In this document: piece by piece, positions 23,313 through 34,392 of the stretch | How the letters are laid out: each line of letters begins with the position of its first letter | Numbering within the stretch: position 1 is the stretch's first letter | NCBI GenBank assembly: GCA_958298945.1 | Contig: OY282605.1 | Location: 42,448,811 to 42,512,810 of the forward strand | Source: Atherix ibis | Taxonomy: Eukaryota; Arthropoda; Insecta; Diptera; Athericidae | Direction: 5' to 3' | DNA length: 64,000 nucleotides | Translations under genes and position numbers: made by a program | Notes under the pieces: generated by a model | What the model saw: the letters and a program-made list of their open reading frames with translations, nothing else | Database searches by the model: none | Told to the model about the DNA's origin: nothing

Positions 23313-26190
23313 TATGAATATGGTAATGATAAAAGAGCTAGCTTACACTAGTCAGAATGATGTGGCATCACCAATGCATATCATGCCAACACCCGCGTTC
23401 ACACTGAGTAGTTAAAATAAACTGATTATCCTTTTATGTCTGTTAGTGAAGAATATTCACTTTGTTCTGAACTTTTAAGGCAAAAACTTGTTTGCAAAAG
23501 AAATTTAGAAGGACTCCGAAAGATCACAGAAACACGCATGCCTTATAACAAGAATTGAAGCTATTAAAAAGGATATTTCGAGACAAGATAAGAAAATCAA
23601 TTAGTTACGATCGAAACAACGATGCCTAATAAACTTGTATAAAATTACTTTGAAAAGAAAAATATTTCTATGCGCACATTTATTGGTGTTAATAAATAAT
23701 CACCGAGTTGTAGGATGATAATTGGTTGAAAGCTGCGGTGTCTCTCAACCCACTTCTATAATGAGTTTTACGCGAGCGGGTGTAGAAAAAGTGTAAAGTG
23801 TCTAAACAATCTACCGAAAATATTAGAGGGATGGAAATTGCCCCTTATCGGGAGTAGTTTACAGTAAACAGACCGAATGCAGCCGCCATTTTGTGCCACG
23901 TCCGTTACGCTATAGCAAAGGCATGCCGCGTAGCGAGCCGTTAACCTATTTGACCAATCCAGTCAGAGCTACGGGACGCTCACTATATATCGATCAGGCC
24001 ACCGGACATGCATTACAACAATTATCGAACTAAATAAATCTATTTTCTTATAAATATTTATCTAAAATAGTTTAGGAAACAATTTTTCTTTAAACGATCA
24101 GAGAAACGTTTTAAAATAATAACATCAACAAAAGGATGAACATTTTTTTGCAAATTGAATGTAATATAATTCAGAAAGGACAATTGTTTACAGTAACTAT
24201 CGTATGTAACTTAAAAACATTATTTATCAATGTTTACTGAACTTATTTTAAAACCAGAGATTACTTGTCTTTGTATGTACATGAGTACATGTGCGCCTTT
24301 TGTTATGCGAGGTCCTTTAATATTTTTATTGAAAGAGAGAAATTGCATTTTGCAGACTATCCAAGCAGAATCATGAAAGGATGAAGCAAAAAAAAAAAAA
24401 ATTCTTCATCTTGTTCCCGATAAACCACTGCCTGAAGAAGTCAAGAACCTTTAGAAGAATTAACGAAACTAGAGAAGGGACATGGAAAGACTGGAGATTC
24501 ATTGGTAACATCATCTGATTGCAAGTTTTCATCATATTTTTTACTTATTCGAGGGACATTACTACATGTCTTGAATATTAGTGGATTTTCTTTCTTCTTT
24601 TGAATCTTTTTTTTTTTTTTTGGATCTATCTTGAAGTCACTATCAATTGTTTTGTCCCCAAAAGAACAAAAACTTTTAATTTCGTTTTCACACTATCGGT
24701 GGTACTGGGTTGACAAAAGTATAAATAAAAACTTTAACAATATAAGAACTTAACTAAATAAATACTACTGGTGGTGGTAGTTCATGTATAAACTTACAAA
24801 TTTCTCTAGCAGTATGAGTAGCCAAAGGATATACATACAAGAAAGAAAAAAGAGCTGAGACCAAAGACTGACTTGTGGTGTTTTGTGACATGCACGGATG
24901 AGATAAAACGAGTCTTGTAGAATGAATACTACAACAATGATTAAATGCCTTCTGTTGATGGTCTCCTTCGGTCTCTATGAAGGAGCAACAGAACTACACC
25001 ATCGAACCCTTAACCATTATTGTCCATGGTCTACAGAACATGAAAACCTAATATTATATGAATAGTCTCGTTGGGATGAAACAAAAGAAGTAAGCTCAGA
25101 TCGCATAATGTCTTTGGGGATATGTAATTGGAATTAAAACACTAGAAAGGACATATAGCAAAGGACTTGTGGAATTGAATGAAATGATATGGTATCGTTG
25201 TGACAGTGAAACTAACCGAATGACCATTGCTACCAGTAACGCAGGGCTAGTGGGCTATGTAGGTCACATGTTCGTATGTGACCAGTGCTATTGTGTCCCC
25301 ATGGCCGCAGACAAATCCACACAGGGTCTATAAGCTTTAGTTCCTATGTAAACAGAAAGCAAACAAAAGTAAATTTCTGTGATGTTCAATTTTATTTGGA
25401 TCCTGTCTTCCTCTTTATTTTCTGTTTTTTTCCAATTTTTTTTCGGGGGATTTATTCAGTGTTGTCTGTTTCTGGTCTTTTCGGTTTTGATTAACTACAT
25501 TTGGCGCTTGAAAAAAATGTTTTTTTTTCTTCTATAAATTCAATTCTATTTATTGGAATAGTTTTTCCCTCCTTGCACTATTCATTTTTTCTCGGAAAAT
25601 GAATAGTGAAAGGGGGGAGAAAAATTATATTCCACTTTACATCTGTTAATCTTACTTCCAAGTACACGATATCAATTTGTGTACTAATTTTATCATTTGA
25701 AAGGATTGACATTTCAACATTTATTGTATACTTTATTTAAATGGTGGTTTTATTAATTTAAAATGTAAAATCAGTAAGCTTTACAAATTGAGAGTAATTT
25801 TGATTTTTTGAGTTAAAAAGCCACCCTACTTCTTATTTTGTAAAATTCTATAACGTCGATCGATTTTCAATAGATTTTTAAAGTTCTGGTTTGAATTTAT
25901 AAATGATCTAAATATTTAATATCAAAATATTTAAATTTTAAAATATATATTTTATTTTTCCTAATGAAAAAAAGAATAAGATAATTTTTAAAAATTGAGA
26001 AGAATTTATTGCATCGTTCTAAATCTTAAAAGTAACGAGTTATCCATTTTTTAGTTTGTAAAATATAAGACCACTTTTTAATAAATTTTTTTTATTAAAT
26101 ATTATTAAATAGAAAATTTTATTTAGCACTGAAATTGCCATTTGGTAATATGGATTTATTTATAGATTATAGGAGGTGCAGAATATCCAC
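23313..26190. other. Spacer with unclassified repetitive-looking stretches
   Basis: No gene recognised. At about 23700-24060 a mixed-composition stretch has a TATA-like ctatatat (about 23983-23990), a possible retroelement promoter or LTR but with no second copy here. From 24700 to 25330 the sequence is less AT-rich and contains the hairpin ggtcacat/atgtgacc (25262-25269, 25276-25283). Frame 25285-25494 has no known motif. Confidence 0.4.
25555..25646. repeat. Imperfect long hairpin
   Basis: cactattcatttt (25576-25588) pairs perfectly with aaaatgaatagtg (25596-25608) over a 7-base loop. Pairing continues imperfectly outward through the C-rich left flank and G-rich right flank to ggaata/tattcc at the ends, giving arms of roughly 35-40 bases. 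It could be a decayed miniature foldback element. Confidence 0.7.
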
Positions 26191-26194
26191 TGAT

Positions 26195-26660
26195 TAGATA
26201 CTAATTTTACGAAAATAATTACTTGAGCAATTAGGATAATTTCTCACTTGGTAAATATGTCAATAATCTAAATTTTCATATATATGGCTCGAAAAATTCC
26301 ATAAAATAAGTACAAAAAATCTATTGTAACCCCTAAAGGTGACTGTCCTTTGTGTATATTTGTGCAAAGGTGTCATTGGCTAATTTTACTTTAAAAATGA
26401 AGCAAAAGAGACTGCTATCATTAATTCTGACCACTAGGGCCGTATCATAACCGACATTTTCTTATCTTTAACTTAAAGATTTGAATCTTACAAATTTGAG
26501 ATTTCAACAAAACAGCATGTAAAACGCACACAATATAACAAAATTTCATTATATTGTGCTTTTTGCAGGATATTTAATTGTTGAAATTTAGTAATGTCAT
26601 TTGGACTTAAAGTTCGTGCGATTTGACGCCGTTGAATTTTTTGTTTGTTTGTAAAACTAC
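26195..26660 (+). pseudogene. DD41D transposase relic
   Basis: Strongly decayed but collinear with the other copies: 'HFSLGKYVNNLNFHIYGS' (about 26245-26300), 'KNEAKETAIINSDH' and 'RIITDIFLSL' (about 26394-26470), then a remnant of the block before the third Asp ('VRFDAVEFF', about 26617-26645). Frame changes between pieces. Neither end is recognisable. Confidence 0.55.
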
Positions 26661-26814
26661 ATATTCACATTAGCAATTTTTAAATTTTAAAGCATCCAAA
26701 AACTAACACCTTTTAGTGCTAGGGGCACACATCGATACCATGAACACGGAGATACCATGTAGAATACTAACACATGCCGCACAGCCGTTGACGGGTTTAA
26801 AAAGTTAGAGCATC

Positions 26815-27808
26815 AGGTTTGGAAACAAAAAGTAGTCACAGGGCGCCAAATCTGGAGAGTACGGTGGATACGACCAATTTGGCCATGGCGACGGCGGAGG
26901 TGTGAGCCGGCGCGTTGTCGTGGTGGAACAGCACTTTTTTCTTCAATTTGACGTCAAATAAGCCCAATAAGTCAGCATAGTAGCGCCCCGTGATTGTTTT
27001 ACCCTTCTCGAGGTAATCGATGTGGATCACACCTTGTGAATCCCAGAAAACGGTGGCCATCACCTTTCCGGCCGATCGAACAGTCTTCGCCTTCTTCGGA
27101 GCATGTTCGCCGGGTGAAGTCCACTGTTTCGACTGTTCCTTGGTCTCTGGTGTGTACCAGTGAATCCATGTTTCGTCGACGGTCACGAAACGACGCAAGA
27201 ACTCCGCTGGATTGTGCTGAAACAGCGCCAAACATGTCGCCGATGTGGTCTCACGGTTGCGCTTGTTTTCCGGTGTGAGCGCCGACAGCTTTCTCATGCC
27301 CAGTTCTTCGTATAGAATATGATGCACCGTTCCTACTGCGATGCCCACAGTCTCAGCTATCTCGTGAACCTTCAATCGACGGTCTGCCAACACGAGATCG
27401 TGAACTTTTTTAACGTTTTCCTCCGTAGCAGCTGTTTTCGGGGCTCCTGGGCGTGGCTCATCAAAAACCGACGTGCGGCCACGAACAAACTCGTTGAACC
27501 AATTCTTGACGGTCGCCATCGAAGGAGAAGAGTCAACATACACAGCATCCAAGCGATCTTTGATTTTGCTGTGCGTTTTCCCTTCCAAAAACAAGAATCT
27601 AATCACCGAACGATATTGTTCTTTTTCCATTTTTGTGCAACCGACCAACACGCTCGCTTTCAAAGGCTCTCAAAACAAAACTAATGAAGGAAATCGACTG
27701 ACACTTTGACAGTAGGCTATTAAAAGAATGTACTGCACGGTGGTAAATTTCATTTGTGACAGCAGCTCCATCGGACGGTGAGGCTAAGTACTTGTTGAAT
27801 GACCATCG
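26815..27808 (-). mobile_element. Mellifera-like mariner, 3'-truncated
   Basis: The 5' end on the minus strand is at 27808 (TA at 27809-27810) and reads cgatggtcattcaacaagta, close to the ends of the element at 37486 (cgagggtcgttcaataagtc). The other end is lost: homology stops near 26815 within the C-terminal coding region. The element was therefore truncated, or this is the surviving part of a rearranged copy. Confidence 0.8.
26836..27630 (-). pseudogene. Mellifera-like mariner transposase, damaged
   Basis: Start at ATG 27630 (MEKEQYRSVIRF). The frame is open for 264 codons from there. Helix-turn-helix 'SPSMATVKNWFNEFVRGR', second helix-turn-helix around 'VHEIAETVGI', first Asp in 'VTVDETW', second in 'HHDNAPAHTS'. 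Two lesions: an in-frame loss of about 7 codons removes the conserved WVPxxL linker between 'RKLSA' and 'LTPEN', and a frameshifting deletion after 'AMAKLV' throws the third-Asp block ('YSPDLAPCDYFLF', still readable in another frame) out of phase. A longer frame runs upstream from 27663, but family alignment favours 27630. Non-functional. Confidence 0.88.
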
Positions 27809-28074
27809 TAGTTTAATGTTTTGAAAATAAAAGATTTTTTTATTATTGAATTTGAGATATTTATCTGATAAAAATAGTCTAGAAAGTAAAAATGATACTA
27901 GGTGCTCATTAGGTTCCAGCTCGATTTGTATTTGGCGGCCATATTGGTTTGTGTACAATTTTTGTCTATTGGTAATAAACAATTTTAGAGAATGGTCAAT
28001 AACAATTTATCATGAAGTATTTAATACCAAAACAAAGAATACGCAGAAAAAATTACGTCTTCGACTTGGCTGGC

Positions 28075-28560
28075 TTTGTTAATAAACAGAATAGATGCTA
28101 TTGGGGCAATAAAAATCCTCAACTGATGCACCAAAGACCACTACACCCTTGAAGAGTAACTGTGTGGTGTGGCATTTGGGCCGGCGGCATTATTGGGCCA
28201 TATTTCTTTGAGGATGCTGGAGGCAATGCTGTAACAGTTACTAGTGACCGTTATCGGGACATGTTGAAAAACTTTATTCTACCCTAATTGCATCAATTAG
28301 GCCTATAAATTAGGTAGTCCTAACAAGACGATGCCACGTCACACACAGCTCATGCTACGGTGCAAATTTTGATTTGAACCCTTCCGATTTCTTCCTATGA
28401 GGGTGCTTGAAAGAAAAGGTATACACTAACAAACCAACCATAACCTCAATACTTAATGACAAAATTCGAAACGAAATTCCTGACATAATGCAAGAAGTCT
28501 GCAAAAAATGTTATGAAAAATGTGCTTAAAACAGCCAGAGTCACGCATTTAACGAACATC
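28075..28560 (+). pseudogene. DD41D transposase relic
   Basis: Good stretch 'VTVWCGIWAGGIIGPYFFED' (about 28156-28215) followed by 'GGNAVTVTSDRYRDML' (about 28219-28266), then a degraded second-Asp block 'DDATSHTAHATVQI' (about 28328-28370) and a decayed C-terminal part ending near 28560. The N-terminal half and termini are missing. Stops are present. Confidence 0.72.
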
Positions 28561-28804
28561 ATATTGTATACAGAATGCTATTAATCATTAAAATATAAAT
28601 TAAAAAATTGTATTTAATTTAAAAGTTATTTAAAAAAAAAACATAAAACGCACACTTAAAACTAATGTAAATAAATAGCAATTATAAATTAAAAACAAAA
28701 CGTCATTTTTCTTCCTACAAGCAACAAAAAAATCGATTTTTAGTTCCTCTACTTTCCGCTGCAGTAATAGAATAGAAATATGGCGCTGGAGTCAGTAAAA
28801 GTAC

Positions 28805-28985
28805 TAGGTTTGTGTATAAAAAGTTCAGATACCAGGTTGGTGTATAAGGAAACCACGAAACCATTCGTAGTATCGATACCAGGATTATTATTAGTATTCA
28901 ACGCAGTATCGATACCACATATCGAAATGTGTAAAAAAGTTTTTAAAAGCTACCAGATAGAATCGTGTCCTATAAAAAGTCTAAG
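28805..28985 (+). promoter_or_regulatory. Cluster of TATCGATA and TATAAAA motifs
   Basis: gtatcgatac occurs at 28870-28879 and 28906-28915, 36 bp apart, each with a core TATCGATA like the Drosophila DRE. TATAAAA-like boxes lie at about 28816 and 28970, and a 'tgtataa' repeat at about 28840. The 72-codon frame 28780-28998 covers this repeat and is probably not a gene. Promoter function is inferred from motifs only. Confidence 0.3.
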
Positions 28986-28998
28986 GTTGGTCATTTGA

Positions 28999-29987
28999 AT
29001 GATGTTATTTTTCAAGTATAATAGAAATGAAATAAAAATTTTATTTAACTTAACTTTCCAAATATTGAATTAATAGCTTTTACTTAAATTGGATAGTTAA
29101 TTTTATTTTGAATACTATATATATTAATTATCACTAATAATTAAACAGAAAATACTATTTGTATTCATTTTCATAAAACTTTTCCCAAATTAATTAATTA
29201 AAAATAATTTTCAATACCACAAACCAAATTAAACATGAACAAAAACTAATTACTTTAGAACAGGAAACTTTTTTTTTTCAAATTAAAATCAGATATTTTT
29301 TATATACTCGAAGTAAAATGAAAAGGATGAAACTATTTTTAATTTGCATACTGACCAGTCAATTCGTTTAAACTGGAAAAATTATGAATATTGCACTTGT
29401 TCGTGCATGTGTTGTTTACCGCATAAAATTTTAAGGAGAATTTCATTAAGGAAACATGAAAGATGATAAAAAATTGCATTAAAATAATAACATGTTAAAG
29501 GAAAATGAACACTGATAGCAAATTCTCAACATACACGTATTTCATTTTATTCATATTTTTTTGGTTGTTGATCAAATATGCAAAAGTTCTGTATAGATAC
29601 TAAAACGGCACTAACAGATACTTTCGTGTTGATCTCATATATCAGATAGACAAGAAGACTCTGATGAATGGAATGAAAAATATTTTTAACTGCAGTAAAT
29701 TGAGGGTAACTTGCAGAAAAAATATAATTTTCTGCAATGAGATATATTTTCTCATAGTTTATTATACAAGTACGCTCATTTTTTTAAAACAAAATTTAAT
29801 AAAATATCGTCTACCATGCTAAGTTATCATATTAGCTAGTCTAAAAGATTTACTTTAAGATAGTATATTTAATGAAAATTAAAAAATTGTTTTAATATTA
29901 AAAATTTGAAGATTGATTTTATTTTTAGGGAGCAGTATTGAATTGTTGGGATTTTTTTACATCAGTTGACAACTGAACCATTTACGA
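28999..29987. other. AT-rich spacer, no gene seen
   Basis: No coding or structural signal noted before the hairpin at 29988. Confidence 0.55.
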
Positions 29988-30076
29988 AATTTGATTTTGT
30001 TCAGTCAGACTATGTCATGTCACCTAAAAGGACATTCTAGGTAACATGACATAATCTGACTGAACAAAATCAAATT
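29988..30076. repeat. Near-perfect hairpin, 33-bp arms
   Basis: Arms 29988-30020 and 30044-30076 are reverse complements with one mismatch. The 23-base loop itself holds acct/aggt, so pairing may continue inward. The outer sequence reads aatttgattttgttcagtca inward. It may be a miniature foldback element or a fused pair of transposon ends. It abuts the left target duplication of LINE copy B at 30077. Confidence 0.93.
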
Positions 30077-30237
30077 ACAAAATAAACTTTTGTTTTTTAT
30101 TTTTTTTTTATTTTATATGTTATCTACAACTACTTATGATAGTAACAAGCAGATTTTTTAAGGGAATATACATGGACATGAAGACATGTGGAGGAAAACA
30201 CCCATCGATGTCACCTCTAGAACAGGGTAATTTTATT

Positions 30238-31320
30238 TTATAATTTTAGAGAATCTCTCGGCCATCGCCATTTTAAACGTCGATGAGTGTATACTGGAAG
30301 GGTGGGAGTGAAAAACTCCCTTCCTAAAGGATTAGAGGGGAAGGATAGATGCGAATGGAATTTTATATATCGGGAGATGCATAGTTCACGAACAAATGGA
30401 ACATTTAGGTCACGGTGGATAACAGTGTTTCGCACATAAAAGGGGGCATTTTACGAAGGATTCGGGATTGTAGGGATTGGATTGGAAGGGAGTTGGAATG
30501 CTTAGTCGAACCTCAAAGTTCTAGACCATATGTCCATATTGGTTTCAGAACTGTATTGTATAGTAATAGTTTACTTGTTGTTGTATGTTGGGATTTACTG
30601 TCTAGGAGACGTAATAATTGTTTGTATCGTCCGTTAAGTTCACGTCTTTTAGTTTTCATATGAAGGTTCCAGGTTAACCGTTTGTCGAATATAAGTCCAA
30701 GGTAATGTACGCTTTTTTTTGTGGAATAATACTGCCGTTTAGGGTTATGTCGGGAATTTGTTCTCGGCAGAGTGTGAAAGTTATATGAGCAGATTTTTGC
30801 TCATTTACCTTCACTCTCCACCTTTTGAACCAAGTTTCTAAGGAAGGATCTTTGTGATGTGTCAAGATGGCTGTATCGTCAGCATATGTTGCGGTTAGGA
30901 TATTGTTGTGGCAAGGAATATTATGGGTATAAATGTTATAAAGGATAGGACTTAGGATACTTCCTTGAGGGACACCGGCGGAAATTGGATAAATATCAGA
31001 GTACTCAATATGTTCAGCTACCTGAAAATATCAGTCTGAGAGATAAGATTTAAGGATGTGGAAATAACCCGAGGGTAGGACTCGCTGCAACTTCCAAAGC
31101 AATCCAGGATGCCATACACGGTCGAAAGCATGCGAAATGTCAAGAAACACGCCTGGGCAGTATTCCTTTCGCTCTAGCGAACACGCTATGTAGTCGACTA
31201 CGCGATGACACTGCTGGATAGTGGAATGCTCAGGTCGAAATCCAAACTGATGCTGAGGAATGACACCCTAGGTTTCAAAAATGGGATAAAGGCGTTTTAG
31301 GATTAATTTTTCTAGGGGGC
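30238..31320 (-). pseudogene. Reverse transcriptase and C-terminus of LINE copy B
   Basis: Counterpart of 8979-10090 in copy A, with more frame breaks. Motif B keeps 'AGVPQGS' (about 30965-30985). The catalytic box region ('TYADDTA' type) lies near 30875-30895. A 36-bp deletion removes 12 codons just after it. The C-terminal frame 30238-30435 repeats the 'IHRDLNVPFVRELC' segment. Confidence 0.8.
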
Positions 31321-31594
31321 TAGATAAGGTATCTAGGGGTCTAGATGAGCTAGGAAGGTTTTTGGGCTTATTGGGTTTTGGGATCATCTTAATTATGGAA
31401 AACTTCCACAGGGAAGGAAAAAATGATGTGCGGAGGATACTATTATAAATATAGGTTATAAGGACGAGGGTTTTTTTTGAATTTTGCTTTAGGATTTCTG
31501 AAGTTATTAGGTCTTATCCTGCGGCTTTTTTTATTGGATAAGTGTTCTATTGTGAATTTAACTTCGGAAGGAGTGAAAAACTTAGGAGGTGGAC

Positions 31595-31972
31595 TTATGG
31601 GCAACTGAGTTGATATTTATCCGTTTTTGCCCAGGTTCCGTCGGTATTCCGGAGCGGGTGTGTAGCTGTTTTGTATTTGAGAATTCGTCTGGTAGCTGTC
31701 CAGAGTGACTTATTAGTTGTTAGTGATTCTGTGTATTCAGTAAATCGTTCGTTATTATAATTAATTATTTCTTGTTTCAGTTCTCGTTGTAGTTGGTTCA
31801 GTTTTTTCTTCTCATTTGGCATTCTTAAACGTTGCCACTGGACCCTGGCTCGACGTTTCTTGCTTATCAAGCTGCGAATTTTTTGCGGAAGATTATAGTC
31901 ATATTCTCGAATGGTTGGATTGTTATGATTTAAGTGGGCGTTAGTGATTGAGTTCTGTATGCAAACAGTCAA
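31595..31972 (-). pseudogene. Linker region of LINE copy B ORF2
   Basis: 125-codon frame between endonuclease and reverse transcriptase. Seen: 'ITNAHLNHNNPTI', 'LISKKRRARVQWQRLR', 'LNQLQRELKQEI' and 'ESLTTNKSLWTATRRI', typical of the Lys/Arg-rich connector in jockey-type ORF2. It runs into a deletion of about 100 bp near 31615. Confidence 0.72.
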
Positions 31973-31989
31973 GTCGCTTACGGCATCGT

Positions 31990-32408
31990 CTATTTCGTGT
32001 ACGTTCTTAAGCTTTGTTGTAAATGAATCTGTTGGTCTAAGTTCTGTCTAAAAATGTACCAATCAACTTTCCCATTTACAAGTTTGGCAGGATAGGATTT
32101 TAAGGAAGAGAAAGTATGTAGTGTTAGGAGAACAGGGGAATGTTCGGAATTCAGGTCAAGGAGTGTATCTATGGAAGTATTAATGGAATGGATAGGTGTG
32201 GTTATGAAATAGTCTAGAATATCGGAAAGGTTTCTGCCACTGGTCGCCCAATATGTGGGCATGGGAGGAGATAGGACCTCAAGAGTGGTATGGGAGAGGA
32301 GTTTTTGGAGAATCTTTCCTCGGGGATTCGAAACACGGCAACCCCATTTAGGGTGCTTAGCATTATAATCTCCTCCCGCGATGAAGGATTTTCCAATTGA
32401 TTTGAGGA
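31990..32408 (-). pseudogene. APE-type endonuclease fragment of LINE copy B
   Basis: The C-terminal part of the apurinic-like endonuclease that nicks the target for these LINEs. Seen: 'GGDYNAKHPKWGCR' near the start, 'PTYWATSG' and 'SDILDYF' in the middle, and 'LNSEHSPVLLTL' with the catalytic Ser-Glu-His triplet region toward the end. Element homology begins at 32408, so only the final part of the domain is present; the first codons of the open frame up to 32412 belong to the target duplication. Confidence 0.82.
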
Positions 32409-32420
32409 ACAAAATAAACT

Positions 32421-34392
32421 GAATATATTTTTATAAATGAAAAGTGATAATTTTTTTGAATTTTATTGTATTAATCGGTGATATTAAAAATGGTAAATTT
32501 GCTCATTGTGAGTGTGATTATGCATTTCATAATTTTAAAAAGATAGTTCTACCATTTAATACATCTTAAAGTAAAATATTAAAAAAGATAATTTTTATTT
32601 TATCTTATTTTACTATAGTAAAATCTTATAGGACTCTAAAATCCTATAAGATTCGACTATAGAGAAGCTGAGAATTTTTATCTGAAGTTTCATTCAGAAA
32701 TAGTTACCGCCCATTCTGGAGCGTATGTGATTTCAAAAAGACAACACCAAATTTTCCCTTTACTGACCAAAAAGATCTTAAAACTTTATGATGGGGTTAT
32801 ATAAAAGATAATGTTCACTTAGACCATTTGCAAACTTTAGAATATTTTAAGTTGAAATGTGCAAAAATGTTATTAAAAAATTAACTTTAAAATGATTATA
32901 ATAGGTTTAAATTTATTACTTATTTAACTTAACTTTTCGAAGTACTAATCAAATGGCCATTCTAATACCATATTATAATTAATGTCTATGATAATTTGAA
33001 AATTTCCAGATAGTTCTTAATATTCCATACTATCCTTAACTAGATGTTCTTAAAATTTTACAGACATCTCGGCCGTTAAAGTATATATTTTTTAGATCAA
33101 ATTTACTACGGAACTTCTTCCTTTTTTACTTAACTTACTATTAATTTCAATTTCTTTTAGAGGATACGTATTAAATTTTCCGATGTCTAAAAATTAAAAA
33201 ATTCAACTTTTATTGTGAATTCCTTTTTTTCTATTCTCTTTTCTTTTCACTATTAAAAAAAATAATATTTTAGGTAGTAACGTACAGATGAATATTTAAA
33301 TATTATAAAAAAATTATATATATAATAATTATTGGGAAATATTTAGGAAATATTTGCAAAGAGTATGTATGATTTTTACGTTTTTTAAATCTTCGTTACT
33401 GAGAATATAGGATTAAGTGTAAGGACTTCCTTGCTTATCTCTCATCAATCCAAAAAATCATGAATATTTAGTATAAAAATAATCAATGAATTGCGTAAAA
33501 GAATTAAATATTAATAATTTTTATGCTAAAAATCTCATAAAGATTTTTACGAAACAATTAGTTGAGTAGAAATTCAAGGATACCGAAATGATTTTTCTTA
33601 TAAATTTATTTTTGTACAGACGAGAAAACATGAACAAGTTTTTTAAGATTTATTGGAATGAAATTTTTATTGGCAAGAAATGTTTGTCTACAATTGGTGC
33701 TATATTAAAAAGTAATTAAAATTTTGAAAAAAAAAATCATTAACAAACTAACAAAAATTATGTAAGAACATCACTTGGTAAACCTATTTAACTGTCACCG
33801 ATTACATATCAAGACAATCATTATTTTTTATTGTAATTTTTATACTAATATATTTTTAAGGTTGTTTTTTTAAGAATTCTAACCAATCCATTACCTTAAA
33901 AAATTAAATACGATAATTTCCTAAAAGATTTTAATAAAAATTATTTATATCAAATTTTGTACAAAAAAAAAAAAAAACAAAAAAAAAACCTTAAAAAAAA
34001 TTAATACTCAAGGACTTTTGTTTCTAGAAATCTGATTTATGAATAAATCAAAAGGAATTTGATCAAATCAAAATCTCGAAATTATATTTATTAAATTTTT
34101 TTTTTGTGATGTTCTGCAAATATTTTCTGACACTTTATATAATAATTTTGATTGAATTTTTATTATTTCTGACAGATAGTATATACATACTCTTATATAT
34201 ATTTTATTTGAACATAATAAATATAAATTTTATAACTAATTTTTATATATATTCTAATATAAATGGAATTTTTATACTCTTATAAGAAAATATTTCATAA
34301 ATAATGAATTCTTGAAACGGAAAATTACTTAAACAAAATACAAATATTTATATCATAAATAAATATGCTTATTAAATGCATAAATAGGGGAT
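32421..34392. other. AT-rich spacer, no gene seen
   Basis: No frames of note. It contains a compound inverted repeat at 32613-32662 (listed separately) and an A-run at 33960-34000. Confidence 0.55.
32613..32662. repeat. Compound inverted repeat
   Basis: Inner arms aatcttatagga (32622-32633) and tcctataagatt (32642-32653), outer arms ctatagt (32613-32619) and actatag (32656-32662), 8-base loop. Function unknown. Confidence 0.85.

Larger units (their letters stand above)
30089..32408 (-). mobile_element. Jockey-like LINE copy B, 5'-truncated
   Basis: Minus-strand LINE flanked by an exact 12-bp duplication, acaaaataaact, at 30077-30088 and 32409-32420. Its A-rich 3' tail (T-rich on plus) follows 30088. 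It is longer than copy A, reaching into the endonuclease. Relative to A it has a 36-bp deletion after about 30842 and a loss of about 100 bp near 31615, among other small changes. Truncated 5' end and broken frames make it non-autonomous. Confidence 0.92.

Noticed and set aside
23700..24060. A solo LTR with a TATA box
   Set aside because: No second copy, no clear TG...CA ends and no flanking duplication could be found by eye.
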